In this document: piece by piece, positions 1 through 6,213 of the stretch
Layout of the letters: each line of letters starts with the position of its first letter
Numbering within the stretch: the stretch's first letter is position 1
NCBI GenBank assembly: GCA_016839665.1
Contig: JAEOTU010000353.1
Location: 1 to 9,133, forward strand
Direction: 5' to 3'
Origin: Candidatus Hodarchaeota archaeon
Lineage (GTDB): Archaea; Asgardarchaeota; Heimdallarchaeia; Hodarchaeales; Hodarchaeaceae
DNA length: 9,133 bases
Position numbers and translations under genes: made by a program
The notes under the pieces: generated by a model
Told to the model about the DNA's origin: nothing
What the model saw: only the letters and a program-made list of their open reading frames with translations
The model's database searches: none

Positions 1-771
1 AGCTCTGGAGTAAGGGAACCATCTCCTCATAAATTCCAAACTGATTCGACCGATTATTCAACGGCATCTACAATTCCTTCTCCTGTAAAAAGCACTCCTT
101 CAGTAATGACTAGTGATAACTATTCTTCTAATGTGGTAACAGAAGAGAAATCTTTAGTTTATGCACCGAAAAAGGAACCTGAATCTTCCAGTGTATTTGA
201 AGAGAAAACAAAGAGAAAACGTGAAGAACGATTTGTTTTTACTCTAATTAAGACTTTCATTATGGTCATTTTGATGTTAGGTGTTTCCTTCTTTGAAGTA
301 GTGCTAGGGAGTATTGTGTTACTCACTAGTTTTGGATTTGGAGGAGGTTATTATGTACCAATCTTTGTCTTCAATTTTCCTCCTGAATGGTTTGGATTTT
401 CTCAATTACGGTTAGGTGGTTATATGATATGGTTTGGATACGCCTTATTTCTTTTAGGGATTCAACTTTTTGTTGTGATAACCCTGGAATTGTATGGAGT
501 TGCGAGAAAACAGCCTGATGGAGTGGTTGTTAAAGCTGGACGAAATTTATCCAGAATTCTCTTGTTTATTGTCCTAATAGGTGCCCTTTACCAACTAGCG
601 TGTGGTGACTTATATGCCCCCTTATTCTTAGTTATCATTCTAGGGTTAATTGTTTTTAGTGAAATCTCAGCTTGGAAAGCCCGTGTGGAGAGAAGAAGAT
701 GGAATACCCAAACTACTTCACTACTTACTGAAGGTTCATCATCTCAAGCAGAATCATCACAAGCTCAGTAG
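1..771 (+). CDS. Four-helix membrane protein, 5' end outside the window
   Basis: The frame is open from base 1, so the gene almost certainly starts upstream; the first ATG inside the window (106) lies in continuous Ser/Thr/Pro-rich coding sequence and need not be the true start. Counting from that ATG, residues 1-42 are polar and charged and end in a basic stretch (KTKRKREER). Hydrophobic segments follow at about 47-78, 105-128, 149-166 and 168-187, giving four probable membrane helices with a Gly/Phe/Tyr-rich loop between the first two (GFGGGYYVP). The C-terminus is a basic patch (KARVERRRW) followed by a Ser/Gln-rich tail. The basic segments next to helices 1 and 4 suggest both ends are cytosolic. 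I do not recognise the family and see no catalytic motif. It converges on the M28 peptidase gene with one base between the stop codons. Confidence 0.7.
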   Translation, partial: SSGVREPSPHKFQTDSTDYSTASTIPSPVKSTPSVMTSDNYSSNVVTEEKSLVYAPKKEPESSSVFEEKTKRKREERFVFTLIKTFIMVILMLGVSFFEVVLGSIVLLTSFGFGGGYYVPIFVFNFPPEWFGFSQLRLGGYMIWFGYALFLLGIQLFVVITLELYGVARKQPDGVVVKAGRNLSRILLFIVLIGALYQLACGDLYAPLFLVIILGLIVFSEISAWKARVERRRWNTQTTSLLTEGSSSQAESSQAQ

Positions 772-772
772 T

Positions 773-2095
773 TTAGTAGTTTTTTCTTCCTTTTCCTTTT
801 TTTTTCTTAAAAAATAAGAATTCAATAAAGACTATTGCCATAACAATATTTAAAAAAGAAATAAAATCTGTTGTCTTGGAGCCAGATTCATCTGTTGTCA
901 TCATTGAGTCTGTTGTCGTAGTTATTGGTGAAGTAAAAATCGGAGATGGATTGTTTGGATCTAACGGATTCCAATCATTCTGATATTCCTCCGCATCGGA
1001 TATATTATCGGAATCAGAATCTTTTAGGACACGAGAAGTTCCCAGAATAAGTTCTAATTGATTATCCAACCCATCTTGATCTGTATCGTTGAGTTCTAGG
1101 ACTTCTGGGCCAAATTTAGCAGTGATTGCTGCTAAAGTAGTGAATGTAGCAACAGTTTCCACTGCATAAGTTAAATTTAACTCAGGATTGTTCAAAGTAT
1201 CCTCTGACTGATGATAATATGAGTCACGTCCTGCAAACGCTAGTAACGCAGGATAATTTGCCTTCCAAAACAAACCATGATCTGAATGTAAAATATCTGT
1301 AGGTGCTGTATAACAGTAACCATTCCCTAAAATATCCGAGATTCGTTCGGATAAATTTCCCCATTCTTGATACTTAGCTTTAGACCAGAGTACATCATCC
1401 TCTTTGAAAAATATTCCTTGCTTTTGATTTTCTGATCGATTCAGGTCATTGTAAAGAATCATATCAGCGTTAAGACAAATCATCACGTCTTTTTGCATTT
1501 CCTTTAGGTGATCAACAACTTCTATTGATCCATAGAGCGCCTGTTCTTCACCATTGAACGCAACGAAATATATATCATAGTTAAAATAATCAGAATAATT
1601 AGCTAGCACCCGTGCTGCTTCTAGTACTAACGCAACACCCCCTGCATTGTCATTAGCTCCCCTGGTCGTTGGTACAGTGTCAAAATGGGCCCCAATTACC
1701 ACGATCTTGTTTGATGTACTTCCTGATTTTCCTGGTAGAATACCTATAACACTTTCATACGCTCCGAAAATATCAGTTTCAACACTACCAGAATTGAATG
1801 ATTGGAATTGTTTTTCTATCCAATTCATTGCTCTTTTATTTCCATTAGAGTTCAATGTACGCTTTCCAATTGTTATTGTAAGATATTCAATCCAACCGCG
1901 AAACGAACGAATATCCACACTTTCAAAAAATATCTCAGGATTGATATCTGACATAATTTCTGTATCAGTCGTTCTGAAAGAAGAGCTGCTAGCACTAATA
2001 TGAAAACTAGTTGTAGAAGAAAAAATTATTATAAATAACAAGATAACGATAGAGTTGGAGAAAATCCTAAGCGTTTTCATTCCTAATCCATCCAT
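773..2095 (-). CDS. Secreted, membrane-anchored M28 family zinc aminopeptidase
   Basis: Predicted extracellular di-zinc aminopeptidase that removes N-terminal residues from peptides. Residues 6-35 form a signal peptide (MKTLR, then a long Ile/Leu/Phe core). The catalytic domain spans about 55-328 and has every M28 zinc and catalytic residue: H137 and D139 (GAHFDT), D149 (ANDNAGG), E183 (base) and E184 (NGEEQALYGS), D211 (NADM) and H295 (YYHQSEDT). Residues 336-380 hold two Asp-rich thrombospondin type 3-like calcium repeats (DTDQDGLDN, DSDSDNISDAEE). A Thr/Ser-rich stalk (381-408), a membrane helix (about 411-429) and a KKKKGKGRKNY tail then anchor the enzyme on the outer face. Start is uncertain: Met6 at 2080 gives a more typical signal peptide and lies about 11 bases after the transcript start implied by a TATA-like CATAAAAC at 2113-2120 (minus). 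It probably feeds peptides or amino acids to the cell; the natural substrate is unknown. Confidence 0.93.
   Translation of the reverse strand: MDGLGMKTLRIFSNSIVILLFIIIFSSTTSFHISASSSSFRTTDTEIMSDINPEIFFESVDIRSFRGWIEYLTITIGKRTLNSNGNKRAMNWIEKQFQSFNSGSVETDIFGAYESVIGILPGKSGSTSNKIVVIGAHFDTVPTTRGANDNAGGVALVLEAARVLANYSDYFNYDIYFVAFNGEEQALYGSIEVVDHLKEMQKDVMICLNADMILYNDLNRSENQKQGIFFKEDDVLWSKAKYQEWGNLSERISDILGNGYCYTAPTDILHSDHGLFWKANYPALLAFAGRDSYYHQSEDTLNNPELNLTYAVETVATFTTLAAITAKFGPEVLELNDTDQDGLDNQLELILGTSRVLKDSDSDNISDAEEYQNDWNPLDPNNPSPIFTSPITTTTDSMMTTDESGSKTTDFISFLNIVMAIVFIEFLFFKKKKGKGRKNY
780..805 (+). terminator. Pyrimidine/T-rich termination tract
   Basis: Just after the stop at 769-771 the plus strand has T6 (780-785), T4 (791-794) and T9 (797-805) separated only by C. 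Archaeal RNA polymerase terminates on such runs without needing a hairpin. The same bases, read on the minus strand, encode the lysine-rich C-terminal tail of the M28 peptidase. Confidence 0.45.
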
Positions 2096-2144
2096 TCATT
2101 TGCGATTCTAAAGTTTTATGGATTCCAATTCAACAAGTCTATTA

Positions 2145-2152
2145 GTTTAAAG
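2145..2152. promoter_or_regulatory. TATA-like element in divergent promoter region
   Basis: The palindrome TTTAAA (2146-2151) sits in the 84-base gap between divergent genes. For the plus strand it predicts a transcript start near 2174, so the glycosylase mRNA would have a leader of only a few bases, which fits the lack of a ribosome binding site before ATG 2180. On the minus strand it could serve the M28 gene with a leader of about 27 bases. Assigned from spacing only. Confidence 0.35.
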
Positions 2153-2179
2153 TGAAAACCTACAATTAAGCGATATAAA

Positions 2180-2935
2180 ATGAAAAATCAAAAAGAGGAA
2201 CAGAGGGGTTCCTTACGAAAGCACCATTTTGGAGAGGAAACGTATGAGTCGCGCGTTTCTTTCTTAGTCCAGGCCTTAACCGAATGGTTTGCGAAAGAAG
2301 GACGAGATTTACCTTGGCGACGTACTCGTGATCCTTACAAGATTCTCGTTAGTGAAATCATGCTTCAACAAACAAATGTTGATATTGTTATTCCTATCTA
2401 CAGACGATTTTTGCGGAAGTTTCCTACTATACAGATTCTGGCTGAATCTCCTCTTGACGATGTCAAAAGAATTACCGATCAGCTGGGATACAAACGTCGG
2501 GGAGAATATTTGCACGATATTGCCAAACAGATTGTGTTTGAAAAAAACGGGGTGTTTCCTTCAACATTTGACGATCTTTTAACTTTGAAAGGCATCGGTC
2601 GGTATACAGCCGGAGCTATACTCAGTTTTGCCTATGAAAAAGCAGGTAAAACTGCAGCAATCGTAGATGTTAATGTCGAACGAGTTTTAGAGCGTATCTT
2701 TGGATTATATGATTGGAAAAGAAATTCAAGTTATAGTAAAAAGATTTGGGCTCTCTCGGAAGCTCTTATTTCTTCAGGAAATGTATGGGTTATTAATCAA
2801 GGGATTTTAGATCTAGGAGCAATAATCTGTGTTGCGGGAAAACCTAAATGTCCCGTTTGTCCTATGATCGCTATATGTGAATATTACATTGTTGAAGCTC
2901 CTAAGATAATCCCTCTCGATTCATTTTTTTCATGA
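2180..2935 (+). CDS. mutY: MutY-type A/G mismatch DNA glycosylase, compact form without C-terminal 8-oxoG domain
   Basis: Base-excision repair enzyme of the HhH/endonuclease III superfamily, expected to cut adenine from A:G or A:8-oxoG mispairs. Visible: LPWR (45-48), catalytic Glu59 in SEIMLQQT, helix-hairpin-helix LKGIGRYTAGAIL (136-148), catalytic Asp163 in IVDVNVERVL, and the 4Fe-4S ligands C217-X6-C224-X2-C227-X5-C233. Tyr142 replaces the lysine of endonuclease III, indicating a glycosylase without strong lyase activity. Val67 and Gln207 match MutY at the two positions that, as I recall from published work, switch the related archaeal enzyme Mig from T:G to A:G. However, GYKRR (103-107) replaces the MutY GYYAR, and the protein ends 18 residues after the last cluster cysteine, so the usual NUDIX-like 8-oxoG-reading domain is absent. 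A Mig-like T:G activity remains possible. ATG 2180 is the only plausible start; no ribosome binding site precedes it. Confidence 0.92.
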   Translation: MKNQKEEQRGSLRKHHFGEETYESRVSFLVQALTEWFAKEGRDLPWRRTRDPYKILVSEIMLQQTNVDIVIPIYRRFLRKFPTIQILAESPLDDVKRITDQLGYKRRGEYLHDIAKQIVFEKNGVFPSTFDDLLTLKGIGRYTAGAILSFAYEKAGKTAAIVDVNVERVLERIFGLYDWKRNSSYSKKIWALSEALISSGNVWVINQGILDLGAIICVAGKPKCPVCPMIAICEYYIVEAPKIIPLDSFFS

Positions 2936-2996
2936 TGATTTGTCTGATTGATGTACTTCCTAACTCAATACTAAGGAAATTACCTAAAGTGAAACC

Positions 2997-3005
2997 TTTT
3001 TAATA
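2997..3005 (+). promoter_or_regulatory. TATA-like box before the candidate structured RNA
   Basis: TTTTTAATA preceded by a purine-rich GTGAAA that could serve as a BRE. Its centre (3001) lies 26 bases before 3027, exactly where the outer stem of the inverted-repeat element begins. The call rests on this spacing alone. Confidence 0.3.
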
Positions 3006-3026
3006 ATCAAGAAGTTTTTTGAAAAT

Positions 3027-3154
3027 TGGTTGGAATTCTCAATGACGAGTCCTAATAAGCATTCTTGTGTCATCACAATGGCACTCGTCCCTCTCGACAC
3101 CGTGTTTGCATGACTTTTGCAGAAGATTTGTCTGAAATCCAACCGTCTGTTTTT
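3027..3154 (+). ncRNA. Candidate small structured RNA
   Basis: The outer arms GGTTGGA-A-TTC (3028-3038) and GAA-A-TCCAACC (3134-3144) pair in 10 of 11 positions. Inside, GACGAGTCC (3044-3052) pairs with GG-C-ACTCGTC (3080-3089) with one bulged C, and this arm could be capped by TTGTG-TCAT-CACAA (3065-3078). A TATA-like box lies 26 bases upstream of 3027 and a T5 run (3150-3154) follows the outer stem, as for a short independent archaeal transcript. It is not a tRNA, because no T-arm or D-arm fits, and it matches no RNA family I know. Chance inverted repeats in AT-rich spacer DNA are the main alternative. Confidence 0.3.
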
Positions 3155-3181
3155 CGCTTGTCATTGTTTGGCCAAATCTTC
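3122..3181. repeat. Perfect 9-base inverted repeat
   Basis: GAAGATTTG (3122-3130) and CAAATCTTC (3173-3181) are perfect reverse complements separated by 42 bases. The left arm lies inside the candidate RNA and the right arm beyond it, so this pairing crosses the 3028-3144 stem: either a pseudoknot or an alternative fold. Confidence 0.5.
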
Positions 3182-3260
3182 AAGTAATCCAATATATATG
3201 CCGATTTTGTAGCATATTGCAGTTTCTTGTGTTTTTTTAGTGTTCAGAAGGTGATTTCAA

Positions 3261-3268
3261 TATTATAA
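3261..3268 (+). promoter_or_regulatory. TATA-like box of the MFS transporter gene
   Basis: TATTATAA, centred about 25.5 bases before the ATG at 3290. This spacing predicts a leaderless mRNA beginning at or next to that ATG and favours it over the GTG nine bases upstream. Confidence 0.45.
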
Positions 3269-3289
3269 CTCAACTAAGACGTGACATCA

Positions 3290-4537
3290 ATGTCTGTAGA
3301 TAAAAATGAGAGAAGAAATAATGAACTGTTCAGTCGAGCTCAATGCCAGCGTAATGTTCGGATTTTCCAATTCACAGGATTCAACTTCACAGTTTTAGCC
3401 GTTCCTGTGCTGGTATTGGTGTGGCTTGAAGTTGGACTAACTTTTCATGAGATGTTATTACTTCAAGGTCTCTTTGTACTTCCGATATTAATCCTAGAAG
3501 TTCCAAGCGGTTCACTATCTGATTATTGGAGTCGAAAGGGTTGCATTAGTTTTCATTATCTACTCTTTGGTTTAGCGATGTTTATCTACACAATTGGGAA
3601 CAGTTTCTTCATGTTTGCTATCGCTGAACTGGTGGCAGGAGTAGCAGTAACCTTCCAAACTGGAAGTGATACAGCACTCGTATATGATTCAATGCTTACC
3701 CAAGAAAAAACAACAAAGAATAAGTTTGGAAAGATTGTTTCTCAACGAATGACCATCATGTTTGTAGGAGGAGCTCTAGCAGCTCTCGCTGGTGGCCTTA
3801 TTGGCTCACTATCAATGATAAGAATACCTCTCGGATTAGTAAGTATTGGACATTTGATATATGCAGGTTTGACCTTTTTGGGGTATACTGAACCTCCTCG
3901 AATAAAAGCTAGGACACCAAAAGCTGCTATAACGAAAGCGTTGAGTTCTTTGAAGGATCACACTGAGCTGAAAATTATTTTATTATTCAGTTTAACAGGT
4001 TTTGTATTCGCTCGTATTGGTTTTTGGGCTGTACAACACATCTTAGTTGAAGAATTCTTATTTGATGCTCTTGCAATGGGCTTCGTTTTTGCTGGGTTTA
4101 ATGTTTGCGCAGCAGTCAGTTCTATTTTAATCAGATCGCGAGTTAACCAGTTATCTAAATTCAGTGTTTTCTTGGTCATCCTCATAATCGATGGAAGTTA
4201 TTTCTGGATGCTCATCCAAATACCAGAGCTGATTGGAATAGTTCTGGTGTTCCTTATAGGCCAAATCACTCGTGGAATGCGAACACCGTTAATACAGACA
4301 TTTTTACAGCAGTACATTAACTCTGATGAACGAGCAACCTTTATATCCTTAATGTCCCTTGTTGGTTCGTTCCTATACTTTATGTTCTCTGTAATAATTG
4401 ATAGTTTTGATTTTTCACGGGAACAGGCTCTGATACTATGCCTTTTGAGTATCTTATCGATTATTATGGTCTTTCTTGTATTTTTCACAAGAGAGAATTG
4501 GAAAACTTTGATTTCATTATCGTCAAGTGTTTCATAG
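3290..4537 (+). CDS. MFS transporter, 12 membrane helices (DHA1/drug-efflux-like)
   Basis: Predicted proton-coupled transporter of the major facilitator superfamily in the cytoplasmic membrane, most like small-molecule or drug efflux members. Twelve hydrophobic segments are visible; counting from GTG 3281 they fall near 28-50, 58-77, 91-107, 109-130, 156-179, 182-202, 232-255, 263-284, 294-314, 317-333, 354-374 and 382-406. The loop between helices 2 and 3 has motif A preceded by a conserved Glu-Pro (EVPSGSLSDYWSRKG, 73-87), and helix 4 ends in FQTGSDTALVYDSM, typical of this subgroup. About 415 residues is normal for the family. The GTG at 3281 would add three residues (MTS); ATG 3290 is preferred because a TATA-like box lies 25 bases upstream and there is no ribosome binding site. 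The substrate cannot be read from the sequence. It appears to be transcribed alone. Confidence 0.9.
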   Translation: MSVDKNERRNNELFSRAQCQRNVRIFQFTGFNFTVLAVPVLVLVWLEVGLTFHEMLLLQGLFVLPILILEVPSGSLSDYWSRKGCISFHYLLFGLAMFIYTIGNSFFMFAIAELVAGVAVTFQTGSDTALVYDSMLTQEKTTKNKFGKIVSQRMTIMFVGGALAALAGGLIGSLSMIRIPLGLVSIGHLIYAGLTFLGYTEPPRIKARTPKAAITKALSSLKDHTELKIILLFSLTGFVFARIGFWAVQHILVEEFLFDALAMGFVFAGFNVCAAVSSILIRSRVNQLSKFSVFLVILIIDGSYFWMLIQIPELIGIVLVFLIGQITRGMRTPLIQTFLQQYINSDERATFISLMSLVGSFLYFMFSVIIDSFDFSREQALILCLLSILSIIMVFLVFFTRENWKTLISLSSSVS

Positions 4538-4587
4538 ATGTCATATTTTCGTTAAGAAAAAATACATCCTCATACACTTTCCCCCCC

Positions 4588-4596
4588 TTATTTTTT
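4588..4596 (+). terminator. T-rich tract after the MFS gene
   Basis: TTATTTTTT about 50 bases after the transporter stop codon, directly following a C7 run (4581-4587). Plausible archaeal transcript end. CCCCCTT (4583-4589) could also pair imperfectly with GAGGGGG (4643-4649), which is itself followed by T6 (4650-4655). Confidence 0.35.
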
Positions 4597-4620
4597 CATT
4601 TGACAATGTTATCAGATATC

Positions 4621-4640
4621 ACTAAAAATAAAGAAAAGAT
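4621..4640 (-). terminator. T-rich tract after the lysine-rich small protein gene
   Basis: Read on the minus strand, bases 4640 to 4621 contain T4, T3 and T5 runs starting 14 bases after the stop of the small gene at 4654, in convergent arrangement with the transporter terminator. Confidence 0.35.
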
Positions 4641-4653
4641 TGGAGGGGGTTTT

Positions 4654-4881
4654 TTAAAGACCTAGCTCTTTCTTGATTAATGTCTTTAAGATTTCCTTCT
4701 GAATTTTCTGTTTGTTCGGAATATTTTTATCTCCTAGAATCTTTTTTCCAGCATCGAGTAACTGATCTTTAGCAATATCTTTAGCTCCAGACTCGTTAAC
4801 TATTTCTTTCACAGCACTGTTCAATGCAGTCGACATAGCCTCTTTCGCAGCACCTTTTGCTAGACCACCTAATTTTTTCAT
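4654..4881 (-). CDS. Small lysine-rich, probably helical protein
   Basis: Seventy-five residues beginning MKKLGGLAKGAAKEAM, with an ATG start, its own gap on each side and no competing gene on the other strand, so it is likely real. It has 16 Lys, no Arg, His, Cys or aromatic residue, and nine acidic residues, for a net charge near +7. Residues 8-49 are Ala/Leu/Lys/Glu-rich and would form one or two amphipathic helices. A short NIPNK turn (53-57) is followed by another basic helix (58-74). There is no signal peptide and no membrane helix. A DNA-, RNA- or membrane-surface-binding role would fit the charge, but nothing in the sequence proves one, and I recognise no family. No ribosome binding site precedes the ATG; a TATA-like ATTTAAAT lies about 55 bases upstream. 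Confidence 0.6.
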   Translation of the reverse strand: MKKLGGLAKGAAKEAMSTALNSAVKEIVNESGAKDIAKDQLLDAGKKILGDKNIPNKQKIQKEILKTLIKKELGL

Positions 4882-4933
4882 GGTTAATCAGCTCTTTTTA
4901 TTGTGTGATGATAAGTAACAATTCTCCCTAAAG

Positions 4934-4941
4934 ATTTAAAT
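4934..4941. promoter_or_regulatory. Palindromic TATA-like element, possible bidirectional promoter
   Basis: ATTTAAAT lies between the divergent small lysine-rich gene (-) and the M20 gene (+). With usual archaeal spacing it would start transcripts near 4912 (-, leader about 31 bases) and near 4963 (+, leader about 54 bases). A second candidate for the plus strand is TTTATTT at 4962-4968. Confidence 0.3.
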
Positions 4942-5016
4942 TTTTTCTTTTAGAATCGGGATTTATTTCAATCTTCGACAAGAATTATCCCCCTTTCTTT
5001 AATGGAATGATCAAAA

Positions 5017-6189
5017 TTGACCATATTAAAGGAGAGTAAAGATTTAGCAGAACAAATTATTCAGTGGAGGCGTCACCTTCACGCAAATCCAGAATTAGGC
5101 TTTAAGGAATTTGAAACGTCAAAATTTATAGGAGGAGAACTGGAAAAATTAGGGCTTCATCCTAGATATAATGTTGGCCGAACTGGAGTTGTTGCGTCTT
5201 TGGGCTCTGGGAAACCCTGTATTGCCCTTCGTGCAGACATGGATGCTCTTCCTATCCAAGATGAAAAAGAAGTGGAATACGCTTCCCAACGACTTGGTGT
5301 AATGCATGCCTGTGGTCATGATGCTCACGTTGCAATGCTGCTTGGTGTAGCCACCATCCTTGTTAACCACCAGGATCCTTTTAATGGAGAAGTTCGGTTC
5401 GTTTTTCAACCGTTTGAGGAGGGTCAGGACAAAGATGGTTTTGGTGGGGCAGATTTAATGGTAAAAGATGGTGTCTTGGACGGAGTAGATGCAATAATCG
5501 GTCAACACGTCCATGGGGAGCTTGAAGCTGGAATTTTTCAGGTTAAAACTGGATTTTTTTCAGCTGCGGTTGATACGTTTTATGGTGAAATTCAAGGAAA
5601 GGGTTGCCATGGAGCATATCCACATAATGGCATAGATCCGATTTTCATCACTGCTCAAATAATAAACGCAGTTCAAGGGATCATTGGTAGGCGTATAGAT
5701 CCGTTAGAACCAGCAGTAATTTCTTTTGGCGAAATACAAGCTGGTACAGCAGCGAATATCATTCCCCCAAATGTCAAAGTGTCAGGAACAATTCGTTCTC
5801 TTGACCCCAAAATTCGTACTCAATTGCAAAAGGATCTCACGAAAGCATTTCAGTTATCCCGATCTTTCGGTGGAAATTATAAACTAAAAATTACCGAAGG
5901 GTACCCGTCTATTGAGAATAATCCTAAGCTGGTTCGGCTTTTACGTGAAGTAGCAGCAGATTTTCTACCATCTGAGAAAATCTCCGATGGTGGACTGGGG
6001 ATGGGAGCTGAAGATTTTGCTGTATTTTCATCTCTTGTTCCAGGAGTTTTTTATTATCTTGGAACCGCTCTAGATCCTCCTCGCTTACATCATGGACCTG
6101 ATTTTGATATTGATGACTCAGTTTTATATATCGGGACTGGTATAATGGCTGAAACAGCTCTACGCTACTTACAAAACCCGATCACTTAG
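5017..6189 (+). CDS. M20 (subfamily D) metal-dependent amidohydrolase / carboxypeptidase
   Basis: Cytosolic two-metal hydrolase that splits amide bonds of N-acyl amino acids or related compounds; relatives include hippurate hydrolase, IAA-amino acid hydrolase and N-acetyldiaminopimelate deacetylase. Visible in order: WRRHLHANPELGF (17-29), ALRADMDALP (70-79), ligands C99 and H101 in MHACGHDAHVAML, E134 (base) and E135 in QPFEEG, H164 in GQHVHG, the dimerisation (lid) domain beginning GKGCHGAYPHNGIDP (194-208) with GTAANIIP (243-250), GMGAEDFAVF (328-337) and the last ligand H358 in LHHGPDFDID. All family residues are present at the normal length of about 390. The TTG at 5017 is the only usable start: an in-frame TGA lies at 5008-5010, and the N-terminus aligns well with the family from there. 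The exact substrate is not determinable. It converges on the HExxH gene with 24 bases between stop codons. Confidence 0.92.
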   Translation: MTILKESKDLAEQIIQWRRHLHANPELGFKEFETSKFIGGELEKLGLHPRYNVGRTGVVASLGSGKPCIALRADMDALPIQDEKEVEYASQRLGVMHACGHDAHVAMLLGVATILVNHQDPFNGEVRFVFQPFEEGQDKDGFGGADLMVKDGVLDGVDAIIGQHVHGELEAGIFQVKTGFFSAAVDTFYGEIQGKGCHGAYPHNGIDPIFITAQIINAVQGIIGRRIDPLEPAVISFGEIQAGTAANIIPPNVKVSGTIRSLDPKIRTQLQKDLTKAFQLSRSFGGNYKLKITEGYPSIENNPKLVRLLREVAADFLPSEKISDGGLGMGAEDFAVFSSLVPGVFYYLGTALDPPRLHHGPDFDIDDSVLYIGTGIMAETALRYLQNPIT

Positions 6190-6213
6190 AAAAGTAAAGA
6201 ATAAGGAGGCTAT

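Larger units (their letters stand above)
2936..3280. other. 345-base intergenic region rich in inverted repeats
   Basis: No convincing protein gene lies here. It contains a weak hairpin after the glycosylase stop (TTCCT 2957-2961 / AGGAA 2974-2978), a TATA-like site (2997-3005), nested inverted repeats at 3028-3144, a further perfect 9-base inverted repeat (3122-3130 / 3173-3181), and the TATA-like box of the downstream transporter. The core (3028-3144) is about 44% G+C by hand count, which looks higher than its flanks. Confidence 0.6.

Noticed and set aside
2932..2947. C/D box small RNA (ATGATGA and CTGA).
   Set aside because: The boxes are only five bases apart, too close for a guide sequence, and overlap the glycosylase stop codon.
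3042..3113. Short ORF of 23 codons starting ATG ACG AGT.
   Set aside because: Too short, lies inside the nested stems, and has no ribosome binding site or family resemblance.
3028..3144. tRNA gene with an intron, suggested by the perfect 7-base outer arms.
   Set aside because: No T-arm precedes the 3' arm, and no D-arm or anticodon arm can be placed at the right spacing.
3059..3268. A plus-strand frame with only one stop (3185-3187), including a 25-codon ATG reading at 3110, suggestive of a decayed gene.
   Set aside because: About 70 codons with a single stop is not rare enough across six frames in DNA of this composition, and the translation resembles nothing I know. The inverted repeats explain the region better.
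4438..4665. Plus-strand frame of 75 codons at the end of the MFS gene.
   Set aside because: Overlaps the transporter's last helix in another frame and runs through T- and C-rich spacer DNA; no independent support.
6205..6209. GGAGG resembling a strong ribosome binding site.
   Set aside because: No start codon follows on the plus strand at usable spacing; it sits between the stops of two converging genes.
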